From the NCBI GenBank assembly GCA_033856255.1, contig JAWVFH010000002.1, forward strand, positions 1 to 64,000: 64,000 bases of DNA, in the 5' to 3' direction. The number at the start of each line of letters is the position of its first letter. The first letter of the stretch is position 1. The DNA comes from WHSW01 sp033856255 (GTDB lineage: Bacteria > Actinomycetota > Thermoleophilia > Solirubrobacterales > 70-9). This document shows, piece after piece, positions 8,542-15,495 of this stretch. The translations under genes and the position numbers were made by a program. The notes under the pieces are model-generated. The model did no database searches, had not been told where the DNA came from, and saw only the letters and a list, made by a program, of their open reading frames with translations.

Positions 8542-9162
8542 GTGCTGCTCGCGGTCGCCACGATCGTCGGTGTCGCGATCGGCTTTCGCGCGTCCAATCT
8601 CAGCGGCGCGGCCGGGGGAGACGGGACGACGGCCGTTCGGGACGACATCAGGCGCGGGGGCGCGATCATCGACGCCGCGCGCAAGGTGTACGCCGAGGAC
8701 GCGCCGCTCGCCTTTCAGATGGCGGAGGTCGAGCTGCGCGCCGATCAGGACCGGTCGACGGCCGCCGACGCCACGGACCCCTTGACCCGGCAGCTCCTTC
8801 GTTTCGACGCGCACGCGCAGGCCGGCCTCGCGGCGGCTCTGCGGGATACCTCCTCCTGGATCACCGATCCGAGAACCGCGCCGGACCTCGACGGCGCCGA
8901 CCTCGTGGATCGCTTCGAGGAGATCCGGGCATCGAACCCGGAGGCGACGCAGATTGACGTGGCGTCGAGCCAGGAGTCGGCGGAGGACGACCGGCGCAAG
9001 TCGACCCTGCTGATCGGTGCGCTCATCCCGGTCGCGCTCGCGGTCCTTTTCGGTTCGCTCGCGGAGTTCGACGAGCGGCGGCGCGCCCGCCTCGTCACGG
9101 CCGGTTGGGCGGCGATCGCGGTTGGCCTGGTCCTCGCGGTCCTGATCGAGGTCGTCGTCTGA
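8542..9162 (+). CDS. Three-helix membrane protein of unknown function, first of a look-alike pair
   Basis: The protein has 206 residues and I do not recognise its family. A membrane helix (about 2-16) is followed by roughly 130 charged, Ala-rich and probably helical residues outside the membrane, then two closely spaced membrane helices (about 155-172 and 183-203). The GTG at 8542 is the first usable start. The frame stays open upstream with a lysine-rich stretch (EKAKGERKR) that would suit a cytoplasmic tail, so an unusual upstream start is possible. Its TGA overlaps the ATG of the next gene, which has the same topology. Confidence 0.7.
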   Translation: MLLAVATIVGVAIGFRASNLSGAAGGDGTTAVRDDIRRGGAIIDAARKVYAEDAPLAFQMAEVELRADQDRSTAADATDPLTRQLLRFDAHAQAGLAAALRDTSSWITDPRTAPDLDGADLVDRFEEIRASNPEATQIDVASSQESAEDDRRKSTLLIGALIPVALAVLFGSLAEFDERRRARLVTAGWAAIAVGLVLAVLIEVVV

Positions 9163-9854
9163 TGGAGGCCGGTGGGATCGATCCCGCGCGAACGGCCGAG
9201 GAGCGGGCTCTGGCGCGGTTCCGCAGAAGCATCGCCGTGCTGGTGGGCATCGGCGCGGTTATCGCCGCCACCCTCGCCTTTGTCTCGTCCGAGTGCTCGC
9301 GCCGTGCCAACGACGCCTCGGCCACCGTCACCCTCAACAACATCGACGCCTTCATCGATCTCGCCGCCGGCGGCTCCCATTTCCAGTTCGTCAAGGACAC
9401 CACGCGGCGTTACCTGCTGCTCGATGCGGCCGCGATCGCCCGAACGAACGCGGCACAGGACGAAATCGGCACCAAGGCCTTCGACATCGTCGTCAAGCTC
9501 CTCAACGTCGACGCGCAGACCGCGGTGGGGCTGACCAAGGTCCAGAAGGCTCTCGACCCGCTGCCGCTGGCCGGCTCGACCCTGGATGCGCCGATGGTCG
9601 CCGCCCTGCAGACCATCAGCCCCCGCGACGTCGACCCGATTCTCGCTGAGGCTGCGGCGGCTCTGGACGAGTCGGCGACCTGGGGCAATCGCGCCGGCCG
9701 CATCGGGCTCGCCCTGGCCCTCGTCGCCCTCGCCGGCTCGCTGATCGGCCTCGCCGGGCTGATCGGGCCCGACGGGGGTGGCCGCATCCTCCGCGCCACC
9801 GGCGCCGCCGGCCTGTTGCTGGCGGTGATCTGGGCCGCGTTCGGGTTCCTGTAG
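9162..9854 (+). CDS. Three-helix membrane protein of unknown function, second of the pair
   Basis: The protein has 230 residues with one N-terminal membrane helix (about 25-45), an outside helical domain of about 130 residues, and two C-terminal membrane helices (about 182-203 and 210-229). Length, topology and domain spacing match the preceding gene although sequence identity looks low. The two are probably old paralogues that work together. The start at 9162 is fixed by TGATG coupling; an upstream in-frame start near 9105 would overlap the first gene by about 60 nt and is unlikely. No catalytic motif is seen. Confidence 0.75.
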   Translation: MEAGGIDPARTAEERALARFRRSIAVLVGIGAVIAATLAFVSSECSRRANDASATVTLNNIDAFIDLAAGGSHFQFVKDTTRRYLLLDAAAIARTNAAQDEIGTKAFDIVVKLLNVDAQTAVGLTKVQKALDPLPLAGSTLDAPMVAALQTISPRDVDPILAEAAAALDESATWGNRAGRIGLALALVALAGSLIGLAGLIGPDGGGRILRATGAAGLLLAVIWAAFGFL

Positions 9855-9858
9855 AGCG

Positions 9859-10623
9859 TTACTCGTCGGTCTCGGGAACCGGCGGGGCGAGGGTCAGCTT
9901 GCCGCTGACGCCGCCGGAGCCGTGACCGTCGTGCCGGGCGCCGTGATCGCGGTCTCGGCTGCGGTTGCGGTCGGGATCGCCGGCGTGGTGTCCGTGCGGC
10001 GCGGCACCTCCGGTCGTCGGGCCGGTGGGCTGCGTCGGCTCATCCGGCGGGTCCGGCGGGTCCGGCGGCGGGTTCGTCGAGCCGCCGATCGGATCGGGGC
10101 AGCGGACCGTGTCGACCAGCGCGGCCGGGTGGCCGGGCTTGGTCTCCGAATGGCTCCAGGAGAGGTGCAGGTGGTTGCCGCGTCCGTGGCCCTCGTCGCC
10201 GTCGTAGCCGACCCAGCGGAAGGGGGCGCGGGGCTGGTTCTGCTTCGGCTCGGCCCACAGGGCCAGGGCGTCGATGTCGTTCCAGGTCCCGCCCTCGGCC
10301 TTGTTGGGGACGATGTCGATAGCGAGGCCGATCGGGTGCTCGCCGCTGGCGGCGTGGACGGCGTCCATCGAGTAGCCATCGGTGATGAAGATCGGGTAGC
10401 GCTTCTCGATCCAGCGGATGTCGGCGAGCAACCGCCGGTCGATCATCTCGCCGGGAAAGCCGGGGATGGCGACGAACTTGCCGCCCCCGGTCGTCTCGCA
10501 GAGCTTCGGGCCGAGCTTCTGGGAGCTCATCCGAGCCGAGGCCATCCCGGCGACCGCCAGCACGGCGACCGCGGCGACGGCGAGCGCGCTCAATAGCGCA
10601 CGGCTGCAGCGCGGCATCGTCAT
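9859..10623 (-). CDS. Secreted M15-like zinc peptidase with Pro/His-rich tail
   Basis: The protein has 254 residues. After a signal peptide (about 1-28) comes a domain with the zinc-site layout of M15 peptidases: SGEHPIGLAIDIVP provides His and Asp, and GNHLHLSW provides the second His. Members of the M15 superfamily cut peptide bridges of peptidoglycan (D,D-carboxypeptidase or L-Ala-D-Glu endopeptidase types). Which bond is cut here cannot be told. The tail after about residue 170 is rich in Pro, Thr, Gly and Asp/His/Arg and is probably disordered. The ATG at 10623 overlaps the stop of the upstream gene (ATGA). Confidence 0.8.
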   Translation of the reverse strand: MTMPRCSRALLSALAVAAVAVLAVAGMASARMSSQKLGPKLCETTGGGKFVAIPGFPGEMIDRRLLADIRWIEKRYPIFITDGYSMDAVHAASGEHPIGLAIDIVPNKAEGGTWNDIDALALWAEPKQNQPRAPFRWVGYDGDEGHGRGNHLHLSWSHSETKPGHPAALVDTVRCPDPIGGSTNPPPDPPDPPDEPTQPTGPTTGGAAPHGHHAGDPDRNRSRDRDHGARHDGHGSGGVSGKLTLAPPVPETDE

Positions 10624-11285
10624 CGCGACCCCCTGCCGCGCCAGAACGAGGTCCGCTTGCGGGCGCCGTCCCAGTTGAGCTCGATGTGGACGTGGTTTCG
10701 GTGCGCCTGGGTGCGATCGAGGTTGTGGCGGAGCTCGCCGTTGCGCTTGTAGCAGTAGCTGTACGGGCCCATCTCCGACATCCCCGCCCACCAGGCGTGG
10801 CAGTCGAAGATCAGGCCCTGGATCCCCATCCGGCGGGCGAGCGCGCGCTCGTTGCCGTCGCGGTCGGTCGCCAGCAGGCTGTCGATCAGCCGGTGCGCGG
10901 CGCGGCGCTCCTTGGCGATCCCGGCATCGAGGCGCCAGTCGATCGCGCGGCCCTCGCAGTGCAGGCTGCATTCGTGGTGGCCCCACTTCTCGCAGCGCAG
11001 GATCCCCCAGCTCTCACCGCGCACGTTGTGCTCGAGCCAGCGCTCCAACGCCTTCATCCCCGGGGGGACCTCGTCGCGGCAGCTGCGCCCGGCGTCGTAA
11101 CGCTCGGCGTCGATCGGTTCGCTGAGCAGCCGCGGGCTGTTCGCCGGGTTCGGGCGCAGGCCGTGCCCGATCGCGGGCGCCGCGACGGCGCCGGCGCAGA
11201 GCGCGGCGACCGCGAGCAGCCGGAGGAACGGCCCGCGACCCCCTCGCGTCCCGTCCCCCGACGAGATGTCGGGGAGAAGTCCCAT
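10620..11285 (-). CDS. Secreted M15-like zinc peptidase homologue
   Basis: The protein has 221 residues with an N-terminal hydrophobic export signal (about 20-42). The motif LHCEGRAIDWRLD (His then Asp) and the later HRNHVHIELNW give the same zinc triad as in the downstream gene. Several cysteines (CRDE, RCEKWG, CSLHC, FDC, YCYK) may form disulfides outside the cell. It is translationally coupled to the next gene, so the two probably act on the same wall substrate. A GGGGAGGAG sequence lies 16 nt before the ATG, rather far for a ribosome site. Confidence 0.75.
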   Translation of the reverse strand: MGLLPDISSGDGTRGGRGPFLRLLAVAALCAGAVAAPAIGHGLRPNPANSPRLLSEPIDAERYDAGRSCRDEVPPGMKALERWLEHNVRGESWGILRCEKWGHHECSLHCEGRAIDWRLDAGIAKERRAAHRLIDSLLATDRDGNERALARRMGIQGLIFDCHAWWAGMSEMGPYSYCYKRNGELRHNLDRTQAHRNHVHIELNWDGARKRTSFWRGRGSR

Positions 11286-11357
11286 TGGCAGGGTTTCTCG
11301 GCTCCTCCCCGAAATGGGTTAACCGGACTGGACGTTCAGCCGATGCCCCCTGGGCGC

Positions 11358-11363
11358 TAAGGT
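11358..11363 (+). promoter_or_regulatory. -10 box of the SRP RNA promoter
   Basis: TAAGGT lies 7 nt before the G at 11371 where the closing helix of the SRP RNA begins. The same hexamer-to-start spacing is seen before many protein genes of this window. Confidence 0.55.
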
Positions 11364-11370
11364 TCACGGC

Positions 11371-11645
11371 GACCGTGCTAGGCGGGGAAGTAGCGGAGCC
11401 CTGAACCCGCAATCCGCTCTAGCGGGGCCGAACGCTCGTCTGAGGGTCGTGGCCTACGGGGCCAGTACGCCGCGGGCGGTGTTGACGGTCAGGTCCCGCG
11501 CAATGCGCGTCCGCGAATCAGGTCAGGTCCGGAAGGAAGCAGCCTTAAGCGGTAGCGGGCAAGTGCCGCGGATCAGCCTGACTCGAGCCAGCCACGGCGG
11601 GCACGCCCGCAGACCACCTTCGAGGACGAGCCCGCACGGTCTTTT
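11371..11645 (+). ncRNA. scr: Signal recognition particle RNA, large form with Alu domain
   Basis: The conserved SRP core GTCCGGAAGGAAGCAGCC is at 11527-11544, inside a hairpin closed by GTCAGG (11488-11493) and CCTGAC (11577-11582). Upstream, the motifs GCGGGGAAGTAGCGG and CCCGCAATCCGCTCTAG resemble the Alu domain of Bacillus scRNA. The 5' GACCGTGC (11371-11378) pairs perfectly with GCACGGTC (11634-11641), so the transcript is about 275 nt, not the 80-110 nt of the common small form. SRP RNA binds Ffh and targets membrane proteins to SecYEG. dnaX, ebfC and recR follow, as in Bacillus. Confidence 0.92.
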
Positions 11646-11647
11646 TT
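11634..11647 (+). terminator. Intrinsic terminator of the SRP RNA
   Basis: The 3' strand of the closing helix (GCACGGTC) runs directly into six thymines at 11642-11647. The helix GACCGTGC/GCACGGTC plus the T-run can end transcription. It overlaps the stop codon of the convergent gene at 11646. Confidence 0.6.
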
Positions 11648-12026
11648 ACTTCAGCGTCTGGGTCTTCGAGGTCGCGTAGCGGCAACCCGGCGTGGCGTCG
11701 ACCTTGGCGAAGTAGTCGCCGGCCTTGAGGTCCTTCTTCGTCCGCCAGCTGCCGTCGGAGTTCGAGTAGACGATCTTGATCTTCACCGAGACGAAGTCGT
11801 CGAGGCGGAAGAGGCTCACCTTCCTGCCGCCGCCCTCGCACTTGTTCTCGTGCGAGATCAGCTGGCCGGAAGCGCCTGTGGGCTTCAGCGACTTGATCAC
11901 GATCTTCGTCTTCGCGCCGCCGTCGGCGCCGGCGATCGGCGCCGCGGCGAGGCCGCAGACCAGGATCGCCACCAGGGCGGTGGTGATGAGGGCGATGCTC
12001 TTGCGGCGTCGGCTTGGTCGCGTCAT
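11646..12026 (-). CDS. Small secreted protein of unknown function
   Basis: The protein has 126 residues. A basic N-terminus (RPSRRRK) and hydrophobic stretch end at an AGADGG-like cleavage site near residue 35. The mature part of about 90 residues looks beta-rich, with two cysteines that could pair (NKCEGG and PGCRY) and the motif GSWRTKKDL, reminiscent of small immunoglobulin-like secreted domains. I cannot assign a function. It lies between SRP RNA and dnaX on the opposite strand, and so interrupts an otherwise conserved cluster. Confidence 0.75.
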   Translation of the reverse strand: MTRPSRRRKSIALITTALVAILVCGLAAAPIAGADGGAKTKIVIKSLKPTGASGQLISHENKCEGGGRKVSLFRLDDFVSVKIKIVYSNSDGSWRTKKDLKAGDYFAKVDATPGCRYATSKTQTLK

Positions 12027-12179
12027 CTCAAGTCTCTCCAGGGTTCTTGCGTCGTATTCGATCGGTTCCCACCCACTAACCCGCGGGCGGATTCATGGTT
12101 GCGAAGTCCTCGACCCCGGGAGTCTCGCAGAACGCGAGAACCTCTCGGGCGCGCCCCCGGCGCGCGTCCGGCGCGCCAG

Positions 12180-12185
12180 TAGACT
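12180..12185 (+). promoter_or_regulatory. -10 box for a probably leaderless dnaX transcript
   Basis: TAGACT ends 7 nt before the GTG start of dnaX and no Shine-Dalgarno is seen. Transcription is therefore expected to begin at or next to the start codon. Confidence 0.5.
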
Positions 12186-12192
12186 CGGCGCG

Positions 12193-13932
12193 GTGACCGG
12201 CGAGACGTCCCTCTATCGCCGCCACCGCCCGCAGGCCTTCGATCAGGTCGTCGGCCAGGAGCACGTGGTGCGCACACTCGCGAACGCGGTCGAACGCGAC
12301 CGCGTCCATCACGCCTACCTGTTCGTCGGCTCGCGCGGCACCGGCAAGACGTCGGTGGCGAAGATCCTCGCCCGCTCGCTCAACTGCGTCAACGGGCCGA
12401 CGCTGACCCCCTGCGGCGAGTGCGAGTCGTGCCGGACGATCGCCGCCGGCACCTCCCTCGACGTGATCGAGATGGACGCCGCCTCGAACCGCTCGGTCGA
12501 CGACATCCGCGACCTGCGCGAGCGGGTCGGCTACGCGCCGGCGAGCGGGCACTGGAAGATCTACATCCTCGACGAGGCCCACATGCTCACCCGCGAGGCC
12601 TGGAACGCGTTCCTGAAGACGCTCGAGGAGCCGCCCCCCAACACCGCCTTCATCCTCGCCACGACCGAACCGCACAAGGTGATGCCGACGATCGTTGACC
12701 GCTGCCAGCGCTTCGACTTCCAGCGGCCGTCGCTCGCCCAGCTCGCGGAGGTGATCCGGCGGGTCTGCAAGCTCGAGGGGATCGAGATCTCCGACGACGC
12801 GATCGGCGCGATCGCCCGCTCAGCCTCTGGCAGCTTCCGCGATGCGCTCGGCACCCTCGACCAGCTCGTCTCATACGGCGGCAAGGAGCTGAGCACCGAG
12901 GACGTGCTCGCCGTGCTCGGCGTCGCCGACGCCGACCTGATCCTGGCGACCGCCGACGCGATCGCGGCCGGCGACGGCCGCGCGGCGCTCGAGGCGAGCG
13001 AGCGGCTCGCCGCCTCGGGTCGAGACGTGACCCAGTTCGCCCGCGACCTGCTCGCCCACCTGCGCCAGCTCATCGTCATCCGCACGGTCGGCGCGGCGCC
13101 GGACTCGTTCACGGTCACGGCGGCCGAGCCGGAGCGGCTTCGGGCCCAGGCAGCCTCGATCTCGGACCTGGCCCTGGGCCGTTCGGTGGACGTGCTGTCG
13201 AAGGCGCTGGCGGATATTCGCGAGGGGGATGAGCCGCGGATGACGGTCGAGCTGGCGCTGTTGCGGTGCGCGCGGCCTTCGTTGGATCCGAGCAGGGAGG
13301 CGCTCGCGGAGCGGGTGGAGCGGCTCGAGGCCGCCGTGGGGGCGGGCGGCGGCATTGCCGGGTCGGATGTGGATCCGGGGCCTGGGGCGCCGCTCATCAC
13401 CGATCCGCCACAGAGGCGCCAATCATCCTCCCCGGCAACGCCGCCGCCCACCCCTACCCAGCCTGACCCGGTTTCGTCGGACGATGCCGATCCGGGTGGG
13501 GAGGAGGAGGATGGTCCGACCGCCACGGCTGTCGTGGAGGGGTTGGATTTGGAGAAGGTGACGGGGTTGTGGCCGGCGGTTGTGGAGCAGGTGAGGGAGT
13601 CGGGGAGCGGGTTGCTCTCGCAGATCTTGAGTGCGGCGAGGCCGGTGGCGGTGAACGTGGAGGAGGCGGTGCTCGAGGTCGGGTTCCCCGCCTCGGCGGC
13701 GTTCAACAAGCGCAAGGCCGAGGCGACGGATGCGCGCGATCGCTTCGCCGAGGCGGTGAAGGCAATCGTCGGCGAGCGCCTGCGACCCGTCTATGTGCTG
13801 CTCGATTCCGACGATTCCGAGCCGCAGGGTGAGTCGAAGCTGAGCGAGGACGAGCTCGTCGAGCGGCTGCGGACCGAGTTCGACGCCGAGGAATACCTTC
13901 CCGACGACCACGCCAAGGAGGCTGAAGGATGA
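12193..13932 (+). CDS. dnaX: DNA polymerase III subunit gamma/tau (clamp loader)
   Basis: The protein has 579 residues and is the ATPase core of the clamp loader that puts the beta clamp on DNA. Walker A is GSRGTGKTS at 46-54, the zinc ligands are C66, C75, C78 and C81, Walker B is LDEAH, and VDRCQRF carries the arginine-finger (SRC-like) region. A Pro/Ser/acidic linker (about 385-455) separates the AAA+ and collar domains from a C-terminal tau-like region. The GTG at 12193 starts exactly at the conserved SLYRRHRPQ N-terminus; the frame is open back to 11776 but that part overlaps the opposite gene and shows no homology. ebfC overlaps its stop by ATGA. Confidence 0.96.
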   Translation: MTGETSLYRRHRPQAFDQVVGQEHVVRTLANAVERDRVHHAYLFVGSRGTGKTSVAKILARSLNCVNGPTLTPCGECESCRTIAAGTSLDVIEMDAASNRSVDDIRDLRERVGYAPASGHWKIYILDEAHMLTREAWNAFLKTLEEPPPNTAFILATTEPHKVMPTIVDRCQRFDFQRPSLAQLAEVIRRVCKLEGIEISDDAIGAIARSASGSFRDALGTLDQLVSYGGKELSTEDVLAVLGVADADLILATADAIAAGDGRAALEASERLAASGRDVTQFARDLLAHLRQLIVIRTVGAAPDSFTVTAAEPERLRAQAASISDLALGRSVDVLSKALADIREGDEPRMTVELALLRCARPSLDPSREALAERVERLEAAVGAGGGIAGSDVDPGPGAPLITDPPQRRQSSSPATPPPTPTQPDPVSSDDADPGGEEEDGPTATAVVEGLDLEKVTGLWPAVVEQVRESGSGLLSQILSAARPVAVNVEEAVLEVGFPASAAFNKRKAEATDARDRFAEAVKAIVGERLRPVYVLLDSDDSEPQGESKLSEDELVERLRTEFDAEEYLPDDHAKEAEG

Positions 13933-14288
13933 CCCGGTTGCCGCAGGGTGGGGGCGGATTCGACCTCAACTCGATGATGAAGCAGGTCCAGCAGATGCAG
14001 ACTGAGATGACCGAGGCGCAGGAGAAGCTCAAGGACGAGGTCGTCGACGCCAGCGCCGGCGGCGGCATGGTGAAGGCGAAGATGAGCGGCGACCTGCGCC
14101 TGCTCGAGCTGACGATCAACCCCGACGCGATCGACCCGGAGGACCCCGAGCTGCTGCAGGACATGGCCCTCGCCGCCGTCAACGAGGCGATCCGCGCCGC
14201 CCAGGAGCTGGCGGCGAGCAAGATGGGCAATGTCGCCGGGCTCGGCGGAGCGGGCGGCCTCGGCGGGCTCGGCCTGCCGGGGATGTAG
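13929..14288 (+). CDS. ebfC: YbaB/EbfC-family nucleoid-associated protein
   Basis: The protein has 119 residues. The central fold (about 12-100) has the typical MMKQVQQMQ helix, then the GGGMVKAKMSGDL strand pair and INPDAI. These proteins are small DNA-binding dimers associated with the nucleoid and usually lie between dnaX and recR. The tail after about residue 100 is glycine-rich (GLGGAGGLGG). It overlaps dnaX by 4 nt, so it is translated with it. Confidence 0.95.
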   Translation: MTRLPQGGGGFDLNSMMKQVQQMQTEMTEAQEKLKDEVVDASAGGGMVKAKMSGDLRLLELTINPDAIDPEDPELLQDMALAAVNEAIRAAQELAASKMGNVAGLGGAGGLGGLGLPGM

Positions 14289-14301
14289 CCGCCGGCGCCG
14301 C

Positions 14302-14307
14302 TAGCGT
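14302..14307 (+). promoter_or_regulatory. -10 box for a probably leaderless recR transcript
   Basis: TAGCGT lies 6 nt before the recR ATG in the 25-nt gap after ebfC. recR can therefore be transcribed from its own promoter as well as by readthrough. Confidence 0.45.
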
Positions 14308-14313
14308 CAGCGC

Positions 14314-14913
14314 ATGTATCCGCAGCCGATCAACCGGTTGGTCTCCGAGCTCTCGAAGCTGCCGGGGATCGGCCAGCGCACCGCCCAGCGCCTCGCCTTC
14401 CACATCCTGCGCTCCGACGACGCCGAGGCTGGGGCGCTCGCCGACGCGATCCGCGAGGTGAAGGAGAAGGTCGGCCTCTGCGAGGTCTGCTTCAACCTCT
14501 CCGAGGGCCCGCGCTGCGAGGTCTGCGAGGACTCGCGCCGCGATCGCTCGTTGATCTGCGTGGTCGAGCAGCCCGCCGACGTGATCCCGATCGAGCGCAC
14601 CCACGAGTACCGGGGGCTCTACCACGTGCTCGGCGGGGCGCTGTCGCCGATCGACGGCGTCGACCCCGAGGACCTGCGGATCGCCGAGCTGGTCGCCCGC
14701 GTCGAGGGCGCCACCGAGGCCGTCGCCGAGGTCGTCCTCGCCACCAACCCGACCACCACCGGCGAGGCGACCGCCCACCACGTCGCCGAGCTGCTGCGCG
14801 GCAAGGTCTCGATCACCCGCCTCGCCAGCGGCCTGCCGGTCGGCGCCGACCTCGAGCACGCCGACGAGGTAACGCTCGGACGAGCGCTCACCGGCCGCAG
14901 CTCCGTGGCCTGA
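14314..14913 (+). CDS. recR: Recombination mediator protein RecR
   Basis: The protein has 199 residues, the family norm. A helix-hairpin-helix (LPGIGQRTAQRLAFH) opens the protein, then a four-cysteine zinc finger (C56, C59, C68, C71), then the Toprim domain with CVVEQPADV and YHVLGGALSPIDG. RecR acts with RecO and RecF to load RecA on SSB-coated gaps. No recF or recO is in the window. The dnaX-ebfC-recR order is widely conserved. Confidence 0.97.
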   Translation: MYPQPINRLVSELSKLPGIGQRTAQRLAFHILRSDDAEAGALADAIREVKEKVGLCEVCFNLSEGPRCEVCEDSRRDRSLICVVEQPADVIPIERTHEYRGLYHVLGGALSPIDGVDPEDLRIAELVARVEGATEAVAEVVLATNPTTTGEATAHHVAELLRGKVSITRLASGLPVGADLEHADEVTLGRALTGRSSVA

Positions 14914-14919
14914 TCGCTC

Positions 14920-15462
14920 TCAGTAGCTGTAGCCGCCGGAGGACGAGCTCGAGCTGGTGGTCGTGCTCTGCTCCTGGGGCGCGGCGCCCACGGTGACCGC
15001 ATGCCAGGTGAAGTCCTTGCCGTCGAACGAGTCCTGCACGCCGTCGCCGGTCACCTGGCCCGGCGAGTCCTCGGCAAACGTGTAGAGCGGGGCGCCGTCG
15101 AGGGTGACCTGCTCGCCGCCGTCGGGTCGCTTCACGGTCCCGAGCGCGCCGGTCACGTCCGCCGACGCGGTCGGCGTCCCGCTCGCGGTCAGCGGCTTCC
15201 AGATCTGCTCGCACGAGCCGGTGCAGCTGATCTTCCCGCTCGCCTCCTGGGACGGCGAGTAGAGCGCGCTGCCGCTGCTGTCGACGAGCACGGTGCCAAC
15301 GCCGTCGACGGTCGTGGTCGCCACGGTCTCGCCGCCGGTCGCGGCTGCCGCCGGGGCCGCGGCGGTGCTCGTGTCGCCGTTCGACCCGCAGGCCGAGAGG
15401 ACGAGAGCGGCGATCACCAGGGGGACGGCTGACAGGGCTGCGGTGCGGGCGGAGGTGTTCAT
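14920..15462 (-). CDS. Lipoprotein with secreted YX4D repeats (lipoprotein_15-like)
   Basis: The protein has 180 residues. The signal ends in a lipobox LSAC near residue 25, so it should be lipid-anchored outside the membrane. Two copies of the repeat known from secreted YX4D proteins follow: LVDSSGSALYS with CTGSCEQIWKPL, and LDGAPLYTFAEDS with FTWHAV. The last 20 residues are Ser/Thr-rich. The family is common in actinobacteria and has no settled function. It is convergent with recR, 6 nt apart. Confidence 0.88.
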   Translation of the reverse strand: MNTSARTAALSAVPLVIAALVLSACGSNGDTSTAAAPAAAATGGETVATTTVDGVGTVLVDSSGSALYSPSQEASGKISCTGSCEQIWKPLTASGTPTASADVTGALGTVKRPDGGEQVTLDGAPLYTFAEDSPGQVTGDGVQDSFDGKDFTWHAVTVGAAPQEQSTTTSSSSSSGGYSY

Positions 15463-15495
15463 GCCCGGTAATACGGACGAGACCGTCGCCCGGCC

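Noticed and set aside
11449..11679. 76-codon ORF on the plus strand
   Set aside because: It lies inside the SRP RNA, whose paired motifs explain the sequence.
11776..12192. N-terminal extension of dnaX by 139 codons
   Set aside because: It overlaps the opposite small secreted-protein gene, shows no DnaX homology, and the conserved protein starts at the GTG at 12193 behind a -10 box.
13423..13911. Many open frames of 60-390 codons antisense to, or shifted within, certain genes (for example inside dnaX, asd, the MMPL transporter, lon)
   Set aside because: High GC content lowers stop frequency. These frames have Arg/Pro/Ala/Gly-skewed composition, no family motifs, and lie wholly over well-supported genes.
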